A DNA stretch of 64,000 nucleotides, taken from contig BTPG01000004.1 in NCBI GenBank assembly GCA_036245525.1, forward strand, positions 51,545,258 through 51,609,257, in the 5' to 3' direction. A model generated the notes under the pieces. The model did no database searches and was not told the origin of the DNA. It was given only the letters and a program-made list of their open reading frames with translations. The position numbers and the translations under genes are program-made. Shown here piece by piece: positions 31,615 to 41,654 of this stretch. The number at the start of each line of letters is the position of its first letter. The stretch's first letter is position 1. The stretch is from Semisulcospira habei (taxonomy: Eukaryota > Mollusca > Gastropoda > Semisulcospiridae).

Positions 31615-31975
31615 ATGTGTCCAGTTAACCACACTGCACATGCAGCCATCAGTTCTGTGAAAAGTACTGTTGGCCTCATGCACAGGGGCACCAAAACTTA
31701 GAGATAAGGCCACACCTGATAACAATAACAGTACTAATAATAATATGCCTACTCAGCCACTAGTTCTGTAAACAGCACCTTTGTAAACAGTACCAGTGGC
31801 CAAATGCACACATACATCATGGATGTTGCTACCACTGATCACTTCAAACAATAGGCTGCCCAGTTCACATTTTGATACCGTGAACTAGCCTGCACATGCA
31901 GTCATCAGTTCTGTAAATAGTACTGGTGGCCACATGCACAGCGGCACCAAACTTAAAGGTGAGGCCAAAACTGCC
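31615..31975. repeat. Degenerate repeat, three units
   Basis: TGCACATGCAGCCATCAGTTCTG with CTGTTGGCC and GCACAGGGGCACC, repeated near 31637, 31750 and 31891. The reverse complement of the GCCACATGCACAG(C/G)GGCACC part starts the LINE end at 30764. Confidence 0.65.
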
Positions 31976-31979
31976 ACCT

Positions 31980-33705
31980 CAAACAAAACCAAACGCTACC
32001 TACACACACATATCAATGATACAGTCAACCTCTGTGTGCGTTAGGGGGAACACGCTTAAAGTATGTGACTGTAAATCTTACAGCGAAATGTCAAAACCAG
32101 TAAGAAGATAATGTAACAGCAACAAGTACATGTATTTTGTAAACCACTCAAAACATGACAACTCATCGAGTCTAATGGTGTTATGAATGGGTGATGGAAA
32201 CACTGAAAGAAATAGTACGTGTACATTATAAAGTATGTGCCTCCTTCCCCCCCCCCCCCCTCCCATAACTAGCTGTTTATCATAAAACATAGATATCTCA
32301 TTCATTTGATCACTTGACTGATTTATTAAATCATCTCTGTGTCACCTTTCTCCGTTTTCTTTGTCGTTTTAATCCCAATATGTCAGTGCTAATGTCAGCT
32401 GCTAAGAATCCTTGCAGCGAACTGCAAATGTCTATATGCAGACAAACTGCAAATAACACAGCAGCAAAATAAGTTCCTCTTTTGTGCAGTAGGCTACTGC
32501 TAGCAAGATAGGGTTCAATTTTAAACAAAGCATTGCATGAACTTCCAAGCGTGTTCACATTGTACTGTGTATTTTTTTTTTCAGTGTGAAGTGTACTGTA
32601 CCATCAGTGATCACTGAGACTGCAAAATTGGCACTGGCAGTGATCGCACATCACAACATAGCTTGTCAGTGCAACTGATTAAAATAAATGTTACTGCTGC
32701 ATAAAATAATTAATCAAGTTCCGAAACTTTGCTCAGCCATGACAGTTAAAACCAAGTGGTGTGGCACTCTTTTTCTTTTACAGAATGCAGCATAGGTTTT
32801 GAAGATAGCGTTTGTGTTGTGGGTTACGTTTTGTTTTGGTGCTGTGTTGTCGAAATGAAACGGGCAAAGCGATGGTAAAGTGAATGGAAATAAACGTGAC
32901 AAACCTTTATCAAGCCGTAAAAATGCACACAGCAACTTGACACGTTTGCTTTTTTTTTTTTAAACAAACAAGCTTATGTAGAACAAATAAAAAAGAACCC
33001 GTCGGCACACAGAAATTCACGTCCGCAGAGGTCGTGGCGTCACGTGATGTTTTGATCACGTGATTTTAGGATACCTTATTGTTGCGAAACGATATTAATT
33101 TTGCGTTCAAGGCAAGCGTTTTCGTAATTGTTTCTTCTCTTAATATATCTAAGTGTGAAAATATTACGTTAAAAAATGAAATCCTTTTAAGTGACATATA
33201 GTGCATAATACCACTGAATACAGGAACAATGAGACCCGTGTAAACTACTGATCCCCTGTAAACATGGCCGCGAAGGTCCTGGTTTCGTCTGCAGCCATAC
33301 TGGAAACAAAATGTGCTACAGAAAAATGTCTCCATCCTCCGGCGGTTTAAAACGAGTGCGCACTGCTTTTATTCATACTAGACTTCTTTTTGATATACCC
33401 AAAGCTTTGTTACTCTCTAGAAAATCACTATCTCGTAAACGGCTGATCGTCTATGAAGGGCAGCTGCTAGACTATATACGCCACAGCTGAACTCCACATA
33501 GACCACCCTGGGGAGATTGTTTCACACACGGGACGGCGTGTGCTTTATACTGAACATGTGCGGGCATCAATGACAGAGGTCCTCTGTTACTGCACGTGAG
33601 CAACGTAACGCACTAATCAGCATATAAGACACTGACGGGTTCGTACTCTCTACCCCTTGTATTGTTTTTCGCGGCTTTGTGCAGTCGCTCATCGAAAACT
33701 TTACA
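31980..33705. other. Intronic stretch, low repeat density
   Basis: Only an AT-rich background, a C-run at 32249-32262 and a short E-box palindrome (33040-33063). No exon recognised. Confidence 0.4.
33040..33063. promoter_or_regulatory. Paired CACGTG (E-box) inverted repeat
   Basis: TCACGTGAT and ATCACGTGA face each other across six bases. This could bind bHLH factors; it is only a motif match. Confidence 0.35.
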
Positions 33706-33713
33706 CCTGTAAT

Positions 33714-33775
33714 CAAGCAGCATAGATCCTCATGAGCCCCCGCTTGCGGGGGCTCATGAGGATCTATGCTGCTTG
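33714..33775. repeat. PAL-A palindrome, perfect, co-varied ends
   Basis: Ends CAAGCAGCATAGATCC / GGATCTATGCTGCTTG where most copies have CAAGAGGCATAG. The change from AGAGGC to AGCAGC is mirrored exactly. Confidence 0.93.
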
Positions 33776-34289
33776 CTTACGTCCCTCGCGTCTTGCTGCA
33801 TCCTGATTATTTCAGTGCATCTGTCTTCGTTAAACGGGGACGTGTCGTAGCGCCTGATTTCCATCACTTTTGAAAACTTTTCCCAAGCGTTGTGGAGTTG
33901 TAAGTTCACATCCTATTCGTCTGAAAAGCTACACGCAGCCCACTGACGTCGTGAGTTGTCGCTGAGGCAATCCACTTGAAAGACCGAGGTGCCACAATGC
34001 TTCGGAGCTGCCGCGATCCTTGCACGTGCAACTCCGTCTCAATCCGCCGTGCGTCGAGGTTGTCTAAACTTTTTATCTTGCTTGTGAATACCTGTAAATT
34101 CTTCCAGGCGGTGCTGGCGCAAAAAAAAAACGACTACACCATCTCTCCGATTCGTAGAATTGCCCTTGACAGAGTTGGCGCAGAAACAATGCTCTTTCCT
34201 GTGTCTACCTTGCAGATGTTTTCCGACAATGTCAGCGCAAAAACGATGCACCAATTTTATCAACTAGCTCCTGCAGTGTCGAACTGCCA

Positions 34290-34326
34290 CATCCGCGGGG
34301 CTCATGAGGATATATACCTCTTGCTG
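34290..34326. repeat. PAL-A right arm
   Basis: CGGGGCTCATGAGGATATAT, then ACCTCTTGC; the left arm is lost. The right flank TGAGAGCATTTTGCATCTTT fits the element's conserved flank. Confidence 0.8.
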
Positions 34327-34627
34327 AGAGCATTTTGCATCTTTGTTTTTCAATCAGAAGAGGTCTCTGGGTGTTCAGATTTCAGTGCGAACCTGCAGAT
34401 TTCGTCTGACAGTGGTGATCAAAAAACGGGCAGGTCTGTTTACAGGTGAGCTGTGGGTATGTTTCCTGCTAAATGCCAGCCGTCAGTTTGGTTTTACAAG
34501 CCGCAGACCGAAACACTCATATTTTCCTTCGCCGTCTGCGGAACACAGAAGTAAGGCGAGATTCTTGTCAGCTAGCGGACTAGGCCCTAATGAGCATATG
34601 CAGCCAATATGCACTTGAACTGTCGGG

Positions 34628-34708
34628 ACAATAAAACAAAACAAACAAAAACAACCCAAACCCACCAAAAAACAACAACAACAAAAAAAAAACAACAACA
34701 AACAAACA

Positions 34709-34741
<33 letters not shown>

Positions 34742-34750
34742 AAAAAACCC
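34628..34750. repeat. (AAC)n-rich tract
   Basis: AAC/AAAC repeats with poly-A. Confidence 0.92.
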
Positions 34751-34911
34751 ACACACATTCAAAACCGATTTCGATCTGGATCGTAGAACCGAATGAAGAG
34801 CAGAGTGTACAACGCTCAGTTTGACCAGTCAAGCTACTGAGATATGGTCGAGTCATCCTTCTAAAATGACTCTGGGAGAGAAAGATTTAGGTTTACTAAT
34901 TAACAAAATGT

Positions 34912-34976
34912 CCTGAGGCCGACGGTGGCCTCAGCTGGCACGCGCGCAGCTGCGGCCGCCGTCGGCCCCAGGACCT
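34912..34976. repeat. PAL-G palindrome
   Basis: CTGAGGCCGACGGTGGCC against GGCCGCCGTCGGCCCCAG, centre CAGCTGGCACGCGCGCAGCTG. Right flank GGACCTTTTGCTTAC. Confidence 0.8.
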
Positions 34977-35261
34977 TTTGCTTACTTCCTACTCTCTGTG
35001 TGAGGCCGGCTGCATGCCGGCAGCAGACGACACCTGGCTGTCGACAGCTTGTTCAGCTTGCACTAGATGTTCGAGTTCGATCTTGCCGGTGATCGGGTTG
35101 TGAGGTGGGCTTGCTGCTGGCTGATGACATCTGGCTGTCTGGCTCCTGGACGGCGATACCATCATCACCGGGGCATTGTTCGGTGTGCATCGGTTCACCA
35201 TGGTCCTGTGTTTACGTGGCGCTATTTGAACTATTACTTTTCTTTTTTTTGCTTCGAAATC

Positions 35262-35402
35262 GGGGGAGCTGGGTAGTTCAGGTGGTAGGGCGTTCCACTC
35301 TCGCCCCAAAGTTTGCGGGTTCGAATCCAGCAGAGTGAAAATTTGTTCCGGACATTTTTCGGGGCGCAGTCTTTGAAATCAGCTGCTTGGTGGACAAAAA
35401 AT
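35262..35402 (+). repeat. tRNA-derived SINE
   Basis: A-box-like GGGTAGTTCAGGTGGTAGGG and B-box GGTTCGAATCC (35318-35328) spaced as in a tRNA gene, followed by a body (AAAATTTGTTCCGG, CTTTGAAATCAGCTGCTTGG) shared with the copy at 61270-61430. The pol III head supports a SINE; the acceptor stem does not pair well enough for a real tRNA. Confidence 0.82.
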
Positions 35403-35659
35403 AGTTTTCAACGTTTTTAAGTTCAGATAGCAGCGTTGGATTTTGATAACATTTGTTTTGAACATATCTGGCAAGATATAAATTGCAGGCACATGATTGT
35501 GGATGCACTGGATCATGATGATCTGTGTCTCTCGAAAGGGGTTCGATCTGAACTGTCACTTTTGTCAGCGTGAGGAAGGGCGTTTTTGTGGCGGCATGGA
35601 CTTGATAACACATGATTGTCTGACTGTCAGAGAAGATACTCTCGCACGTGCCGTTTAGT

Positions 35660-35696
35660 TGAGGTTCACCGGCTCGTGAGAATCTATGTCTCTTGA
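35660..35696. repeat. PAL-A right arm
   Basis: CCGGCTCGTGAGAATCTATG, then TCTCTTG. A weaker one is near 35512-35538. Confidence 0.65.
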
Positions 35697-35887
35697 TGGG
35701 AGTTCGATCTGCTCTGTTACTCTGACTACAGTCTGCGTGCGGTAGATGGACTGACCAGCCAGGAGCTGATCGCATCTGCCTGTTGGACGCGACACGAGAC
35801 GCGATACGATCGGTGGCACATTGTTATGGGTGCATCTGCGTCTCCTGACCTGAATGGGGCGAGATTGTCGGCTAGCAACAAGCGCTT

Positions 35888-35953
35888 GGGCCGCCTCGGC
35901 CGCAGCTGGCCCGCCCACAGCTGTGCGCGAGCCAGCTGCGGCCGAGGCGGCCC
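35888..35953. repeat. PAL-G palindrome, GC-rich
   Basis: Arms GGGCCGCCTCGGCCGCAGCT and AGCTGCGGCCGAGGCGGCCC are exact complements, with GGCCCGCCCACAGCTGTGCGC inside. Confidence 0.9.
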
Positions 35954-36105
35954 GATCATCTTGTGCTCACTGGGTCTGTATACGGTAAAGCAAGTTGTTT
36001 GCCAGACAATGCCGCTGACACCTGGAAGTCTGGCAGCTGGGCAAGATACCATCGCGCATTGTTTTTGGGTGCACTGGATACAGATACAAGGAAAAGATAC
36101 GTGGG

Positions 36106-36172
36106 TCGGTCTGTGATTTGGGACCTTAAGGCTGGAAGCCGTAAGGACCGAAATCACAGACCACCGCACATC
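36106..36172. repeat. PAL-C palindrome
   Basis: GGTCTGTGATTTGGGACCTT against AAGGACCGAAATCACAGACC, inner GGCTGGAAGCC. Confidence 0.88.
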
Positions 36173-36391
36173 ACAGATTCACCGATGCCAGCGACAGGTG
36201 CTTGGTGTTGGGTATCTCCTCGCCACTCAAACGGCAACTGTCTGTGGCGACATGGTATTGGCACATCGCTCTGGGATCAACGGACGCGGGTAACAAATTT
36301 GCCGCGGCGCGTCTGTCATAGTTCTGGAGCAGTAGTACACACATAACGGAGAATGCAGAGTTGTTCTTTTCGCTCAAGTTCAGGACAGACC

Positions 36392-36550
36392 TCAACCAGG
36401 GTAGTTCAAGGTGGTGCCGGAATAGCTTGGCGGCTAAGCTGTTCAATTCAATTCAATTAAAAACACACACACACACACACACACAAAACACGGGCAATTA
36501 GTTTTGCCACCTCCGTCACCATCCTTGAAGTTGACTATCATGGTCGATCC
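36392..36550. repeat. PAL-B palindrome split by AC microsatellite
   Basis: GTAGTTCAAGGTGGTGCCGG on the left, AATTC-repeats and (AC)n at 36441-36486 in the centre, and GACTATCATGGTCGATCC on the right. Confidence 0.75.
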
Positions 36551-36617
36551 ACATTCTGTAGCGAGTCAGGGCAGAATGCGTTGAAACATTTTATGAACCT
36601 ACCAGTAGCGGAGGTCA

Positions 36618-36683
36618 GCAAGAGGCATAGATCCCCATGAGCCCCCGCAACTGCGGGGGCTCATGAGGATCTATACCTCTTGC
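36618..36683. repeat. PAL-A palindrome
   Basis: Consensus type with one mismatch (CCCCATGAG against CTCATGAGG). The flank ends at TTAA (about 36718). Confidence 0.93.
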
Positions 36684-36763
36684 AGCTGGGTGGTGTTCGT
36701 GGTAGCAGGGACTGAGATTAATGTATCACATTTTGTGTTCGTCGTGTCATGACAGAAAAGGGA

Positions 36764-36983
36764 TTAACTAACCATTCAACCCTGACGCACTACAGCAGGA
36801 GATGGATCGACCATGATAATTCAAGGGTAGTGCCAGATTAGCATGGCGCCGACAGCAGGAGATGGATCGACCATGATAATTCAAGGGTAGTGCCAGATTA
36901 GCTTGGCGCCTGTCACAGGTGCATAGTCGTTAGATGGCGCCTCCCAAATTTGGGAACTACGTGCGCCGGCCTGAATGAGTTAA
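36764..36983. mobile_element. PAL-B element with left arm duplicated in tandem
   Basis: TTAA at both ends. A 60-bp unit, ACAGCAGGAGATGGATCGAC through GCTTGGCGCC, occurs at 36791-36850 and 36851-36910 with two or three differences. The right arm is missing, so the copy no longer forms the hairpin. Confidence 0.88.
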
Positions 36984-37052
36984 TGTATAACAATTCTATC
37001 CCGTTGTGTCATGGCTGTGAGTGGGTTAATACTGAACCCTTTCTACACTTAC

Positions 37053-37211
37053 CAGCGGCGGATCTCGCAGCCAGAGCGGCGTCCAGGTAGAGGGCGGCCT
37101 TGTCGGCGGTGGGCGCTCGGAGTTCGCTTTGGTTCTCCAGCTGGGTGCCGCAGATGGGGTCTTCACGCAGGTACACCCCAGGGGCAGTGCCCACACCTGT
37201 TGCCTCCGTAC
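37053..37211 (-). CDS. KIF26: KIF26-like kinesin, second exon in window (central motor domain)
   Basis: The exon encodes [17 protein letters not shown], then [20 protein letters not shown] and [15 protein letters not shown]. The block around [14 protein letters not shown] and [14 protein letters not shown] is characteristic of KIF26A/KIF26B and is not found in ordinary kinesins. The minus-strand acceptor is cttgtcgtttcag (AG at 37213-37212) and the donor is GCTG|GTAAGTG (GT at 37052-37051). The length of 159 nt is a multiple of three, and both borders are phase 1. The upstream exon supplies the first G of a GGT glycine codon, and the last G joins AT in the next exon to give Asp. Known KIF26 proteins bind microtubules and act in cell signalling and migration (GDNF-Ret and Wnt5a-Ror contexts in vertebrates). 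Function in this animal is inferred from orthology only. Confidence 0.95.
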
Positions 37212-37379
37212 CTGAAACGACAAGCATAACAACTGTTAACTGCATTGTCTGACAGAAGGTTGGTTGTTCGCAGGGAATGGCGTGTGGCCACAGGAGTAGC
37301 CGTTATCAAGAAAATATTTAATACTTGTCGGCTGAAGTGTATACCTGAGCAGGCCCATGGTTTTTGAAGGATAAAAAAC

Positions 37380-37382
<3 letters not shown>

Positions 37383-37471
<89 letters not shown>
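37383..37471. repeat. (AC)n microsatellite
   Basis: About 88 bp of pure AC. Confidence 0.97.
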
Positions 37472-37474
<3 letters not shown>

Positions 37475-37651
37475 CCACCAAAAAACTCAAACAAACAGAC
37501 ATTCGTGCTAGGCAAAGACAGTTTACTAACAAGTCAAATACGAAAAAACCCAAACAAACCTTTTTAAAAACACACCATTATCATCATCATCATCATCACC
37601 ATCAAACAGTCCAAGCCCTTTGCTGGAGAGAATAACTGAACATCACCATCT

Positions 37652-37717
37652 GCAAGAAGTATAGAGCCTCATGGGACCCCGCAGTTGCGGGGGCTCGTGA
37701 GGATCTATGCCTCTTGC
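37652..37717. repeat. PAL-A palindrome (in full element)
   Basis: Left flank GAATAACTGAACATCACCATC and right flank TGAGATCACTTTGTATGC match the copy at 42438. Some unpaired positions in the left arm. Confidence 0.9.
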
Positions 37718-37766
37718 TGAGATCACTTTGTATGCATGCTCCTCAGATGTGTATAGTACAAGGATT

Positions 37767-37910
37767 AAAAAAAAAAAAAAAAATCGATATGCGTCCACTG
37801 TGAGTGAACAACAGCCAAAAGACGCACAGAGTGAAACCAAAAAAGGAAAGTAAAATACATGTACTGCCATGGACAAAAAGCAACCACCCCCCCCACACCC
37901 CCCCCCCCCC
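37767..37910. repeat. Poly-A and poly-C low-complexity tracts
   Basis: Poly-A at 37767-37783 and C-rich runs at 37887-37910. Confidence 0.85.
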
Positions 37911-38263
37911 AACAACAAGAAAGAAAAAATCCCCACAGCCACAAAAACTGAAAAAGAGAGCAATTCCTTTGTTTTTTGTTGCAACGCACAAAAATCACTG
38001 CACCGTTCCTAAACCGAAAGAGACACTTAAATCAGTGCTAACTGTTTTAGTTCCAGACAAACTTATTCCGAACGACGCTAGATGGCGCAGCTAAATCTTT
38101 TTCTCCTATTCGGGCGACCGTCTCGTGCTCCTGTGGGACTCCTGTACGTACGCAGAATATGCAAAGATTACCAAAGTTGATCTAATTTGCAAACTTTTCC
38201 CCCTTAGTGCAAAAACGCAATTACCGAGTTGAATAAGAAGAGGCAGCAAGGACTTTTGCATCT

Positions 38264-38329
38264 GCAAGAGGCATAGATTCTCATGAGCCCCTGCGGTCGC
38301 AGGGGCTCATGAGAATCGATGCCTCTTGC
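38264..38329. repeat. PAL-A palindrome
   Basis: Paired TTCTC / GAGAA subtype, with CCCCTGCGG / CGCAGGGG core. One mismatch (ATCGATG). Confidence 0.93.
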
Positions 38330-38445
38330 CGAAGAGGGTCGGTCCCATTTGCATGTCTGTTACTCCGACGAAGGAATCAGCGGTGTTTAAATTATGGTCT
38401 AAACAACCTTTTGCATGACGACAAACCCATTTTGTATGATTGGAG

Positions 38446-38580
38446 GTTGGGAGGGGGTGGGGAGGTGGGGTGGGGTGGATAGTAGATGGGGGGGGGGGTA
38501 GGGGGGAGGAGGGAGGGGGGAGGGGGGAGAGGGAGTGGGAGAAGGAGAGGGGGGAGAGAGAGTGGGAGAGTGGTGGTGTA
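38446..38580. repeat. G/GGA-rich tract
   Basis: Purine-rich GGGGA and GGTGG repeats. Confidence 0.9.
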
Positions 38581-38647
38581 CAGCAGGCACGCGCCAATCT
38601 ACCCCCTGCTGAGGCAGAACAGGGGTCGGCTTCGCTACATTTTCGAA

Positions 38648-38766
38648 AAAAAAGACAACCCCCCAAAACAACAACAACAACAACAACAAAACAACAACCA
38701 AAAAACAAACAAACAAAACCCAAACAAAAAAAACAAAAAAAAAAAAAAAAAAAAAAAAACAAAAAC
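38648..38766. repeat. (AAC)n and poly-A tract
   Basis: AAC and AAAC repeats followed by about 20 A. Confidence 0.9.
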
Positions 38767-38877
38767 CCAACACCTCAAGATGCTTTATTAAGGCAGCCAT
38801 ACCACCTCCTCACACTCATGAAATACCTGTGTAAACTGACCTCTTCAATGCTAAAACACAACGAACAACAAACAAAC

Positions 38878-38912
38878 GCAAGAGACATAGATCCTTATGA
38901 GCTCCATGAGAG
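38878..38912. repeat. PAL-A left arm
   Basis: GCAAGAGACATAGATCCTTA, then TGAGC; the right arm is absent. Confidence 0.75.
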
Positions 38913-39075
38913 CGCAATCACATCTGTGTGCCCTAGTCAGACGACGTTACGGCGCGGCAGAACATGTTTTGAACAAAAACCTTTTCTGCCAGAAAAAAAA
39001 AAAAGAAATCATAAAGACACGTGCTCGCTGCAGAGAGGTCTTGGAGGGCAAACAAATGTCATCCGTCATCAAAGA

Positions 39076-39566
39076 CGATCATTAATACGGCTACAGCAGT
39101 GTAAATCACATATGGTCTTTAATGACAGACGACCTCTAACAGGGGCGATCATTAAGACGGCTACAGCAGTGTAAATCACATATGGTCTTTAATGACAGAC
39201 GATCTCTAACAGGGGCGATCATTAAGACGGCTACAGCAGTGTAAATCACATATGGTCTTTAATGACAGACGATCTCTAACAGGGGCGATCATTAAGACGG
39301 CTACAGCAGTGTAAATCACATATGGTCTTTAATGACAAACGATCTCTAACAGGGGCGATCATTAAGACGGCTACAGCAGTGTAAATCACATATGGTCTTT
39401 AATGACAAACGATCTCTAACAGGGGCGATCATTAAGACGGCTACAGCAGTGTAAATCACATATGGTCTTTAATGACAAACGATCTCTAACAGGGGCGATC
39501 ATTAAGACGGCTACAGCAGTCTAAATCACAAGAATGGCCTTTAATGGCAGACGATCCCTAACAGCA
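39076..39566. repeat. 70-bp tandem satellite, seven units
   Basis: Units start CGATCATTAAGACGG at 39146, 39216, 39286, 39356, 39426 and 39496; the first (39076) has ATTAATACGG. Units are nearly identical. Within each unit TCATTAAGAC and GTCTTTAATGA form a stem, so the array is a row of hairpins. The right border CAGGTTCTCCTG (39583-39594) is the complement of the family H end at 27475. Confidence 0.93.
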
Positions 39567-39658
39567 GTGGTGGCTCAAAGCAGGTTCTCCTGTATGATGC
39601 GCTAGAGCTGCGGTGGCAGTAGAGGGCACTAACACTGTGTCACAAAAAACAGAACGCA

Positions 39659-39735
39659 AAAGGCCATTTTAACCGAAGTCGACCGCAGTGGGCCCGCGCA
39701 CGACTGTGGTCGACTTCGGCTGAATGGCCTTTGCA
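39659..39735. repeat. PAL-G palindrome
   Basis: AAAAGGCCATTTTAACCGAA, GTCGACCGCAGT, centre GGGCCCGCGCACG, then ACTGTGGTCGACTTCGG and GAATGGCCTTT. Inner arms pair almost fully. Confidence 0.82.
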
Positions 39736-39893
39736 AGATTCCGTAAAATAGATGGACTGTAGATTCCATTGATCTGCCCTGATTTTACAAGGTCTACAAA
39801 AGTGTTAAATGGCCTTTGCAAAATTTCGTAAAACAGATGGACTGTAGATTCCATTGATCTGCCCTGATTTTACAAGGTCTGGCAAAAGGTGTA
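39724..39893. repeat. 85-bp tandem duplication, two copies
   Basis: TGGCCTTTGCA(A/G)(A/G)ATT with GATGGACTGTAGATTCCATT and GATTTTACAAGGTCT at 39725 and 39810. Confidence 0.9.
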
Positions 39894-40283
39894 CGTTTAT
39901 GTCAAAAACGTAGCGAAATTGACACCGTTTGCCCCAGTAATGAATGCTCAGCGAAGCAAGGGAGGTAAATGGTGAGTGAGGAAAGGGAAGCAAATGCTGG
40001 ATGGGTGGACTGATGGCTTACGGCACCGAGAGGCAAACGATGTTTACACTAAACAGCTGTCTACCTTTAAATCTCAACTTGCCTTGCAGTTACCATAGGT
40101 AATGTCTACCTTTAAATCTCAGGTAAGTTCGCAACTTCTACAGGTAACGTTATTGGACGGGGATGACTGATCGAGATTGATGTGAAACACATGAAAGCTG
40201 TTTTAGAGTCGAAGTAGATTCACAGGCAGAAAGACATCATTTAACACCTTGACTGTCAAGAAAACGTGAACGGCGACCCAACT

Positions 40284-40349
40284 GCAAGAGACATAGATCC
40301 TCATGAGCCTCCGCAGTCGCTGGGGCTCATGAGGATCTCTGTCTTTTGC
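40284..40349. repeat. PAL-A palindrome (element starts at TTAA 40241)
   Basis: GAGACATAGATCCTCATGAG against CTCATGAGGATCTCTGTCTT. The outer GACA / TGTC change is paired. Left flank TTAACACCTTGACTGTCAAG begins at TTAA. Confidence 0.9.
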
Positions 40350-40827
40350 TGAGACTAATTTGTATACGTGTTCTTTGGACGGTTTTGGGTCACAGAGATT
40401 TCAGAAACAAAATATTGGCTGGGGAAGGGTTTAGTCATTCAACCCGTAAATCTCCTTCTACTCTGAAACTGGGGCCAGCTGCATGTGAGCCCTGGCTCTT
40501 AGTTGCGCCCGTCTAACTTGAAGTCTTCTCCATCAGTCATTCCCGTCTCTAGAACACGTTCAAGTCAAGATCCTCTCCTGACTCTAGTGTTCCTTTTCAG
40601 CGTGGATCTCCAACGGTGTGTACAATTCCGGGAAAAATTAGGGACCTTTGGTGAGCCAAGAATGTAATGGTCTCGACTGAGTTCAACGACCGGAAGGAGT
40701 ACAGTTCTAACTTCTGCAAACGAGAGGCAATTACAGGGAAAAGAAACATTCACTTAATAGTCTGTTTAAGAGTACACACCACCCTTAATTAAAACTTCGG
40801 CCTGCTTCACAGTACGTCATCACATCT

Positions 40828-40893
40828 TGACTGCTACTGACGTCACGATACCGTTCCGCCGAACTGTATCGTCAGTAGCAGTCATGGGATTAA
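40828..40893. mobile_element. PAL-F solo palindrome
   Basis: GACTGCTACTGACGTCACGA, then TACCGTTCCGCCGAA, facing TGTATCGTCAGTAGCAGTC, with TTAA at 40890. These are the TIRs of the 419-bp element joined directly. Confidence 0.82.
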
Positions 40894-41212
40894 TTGTGCG
40901 TCACATCCAGTGTCACAAAAGTGGAACGATCTTAGACAGACAGTGCGTCATTTGACTCGAGCCGTCAGCGTTAAAGTACAGCACTCAGTCAGCTGCGTTA
41001 GTTTTTTTACCCGAAAGTGCACATTCGCGAACCGAAACGCAGAGGTTGATAAACCGATACAGAAAACATAAAGTCCCCACCCCCCCCCCCCCCCATGTCA
41101 CGCAGGTTCACTGACACCCTGACTTAATTCCTCAGGAATACGAGACACGCACCCAATTTTCTGACAGAATTCACAACTGTCAGTAAATCTCTCAAACAAC
41201 CATTTGCCTTTG

Positions 41213-41290
41213 TAAGAGATGTAGATTCAGACGAGCCTCTGCAGTGGTTAAGGGTTCACTGATAAGAATATAATTATGCCTTTTGCTGAT
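41213..41290. repeat. PAL-A palindrome, decayed
   Basis: GTAAGAGATGTAGATTCAGA and AATTATGCCTTTTGC survive as arms. Confidence 0.6.
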
Positions 41291-41437
41291 CGAGATCAAG
41301 TATCTCTGTGTCTCAAATTGAGAGTGTTATTTGGGGCTGGGCGTAGAAACTGAATACCAAACGATTTTTCAGGTAATTAATATCGTGTAGCAAAATTCTG
41401 AACGCTTTCCTTCTTCGGCGAACCATGACGTACATCT

Positions 41438-41502
41438 GCAAGAGGAATAGATCCTCATGAGCCCCCACATATGCGGGGGCTCATGAGGTTTTATGCCTCT
41501 TG
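41438..41502. repeat. PAL-A palindrome
   Basis: Core CCCCCACATATGCGGGGG; two unpaired changes in the outer stem. Confidence 0.9.
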
Positions 41503-41612
41503 GTGGCCTTATTTCTAAGTTCTGTCTTTTCCAGACGAAGTAAGTCATAAGAAATTCAGTCTAGGATGAAGACACAAAAATACAACTTCAATCATCCTTT
41601 GAATGCATTAAT

Positions 41613-41619
<7 letters not shown>

Positions 41620-41651
<32 letters not shown>
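41620..41651. repeat. (AC)n microsatellite
   Basis: About 31 bp of AC. Confidence 0.95.
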
Positions 41652-41652
<1 letters not shown>

Positions 41653-41654
41653 TC

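Larger units (their letters stand above)
27334..37052 (-). other. KIF26 intron (9,719 bp)
   Basis: The intron is defined by the donor GTAAGTG at 37052 and the acceptor ending at 27334. It contains the compound repeat tract 29050-31430, SINE 35262-35402 and several palindromes. Both exon borders are phase 1. Confidence 0.88.

Noticed and set aside
33976..34449. 157-residue open frame on the plus strand
   Set aside because: It runs through a PAL-A right arm and has no recognisable domain; likely chance.
35262..35340. Functional tRNA gene
   Set aside because: A and B boxes are present, but the acceptor stem pairs poorly and the head is followed by a repeat body, so SINE is the better call.
38440..39174. 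244-residue open frame on the plus strand
   Set aside because: Crosses G-rich, AAC-rich and satellite DNA; composition is that of the repeats.
39076..39566. CRISPR-like array
   Set aside because: Units are contiguous 70-bp repeats without unique spacers, and the genome is animal.
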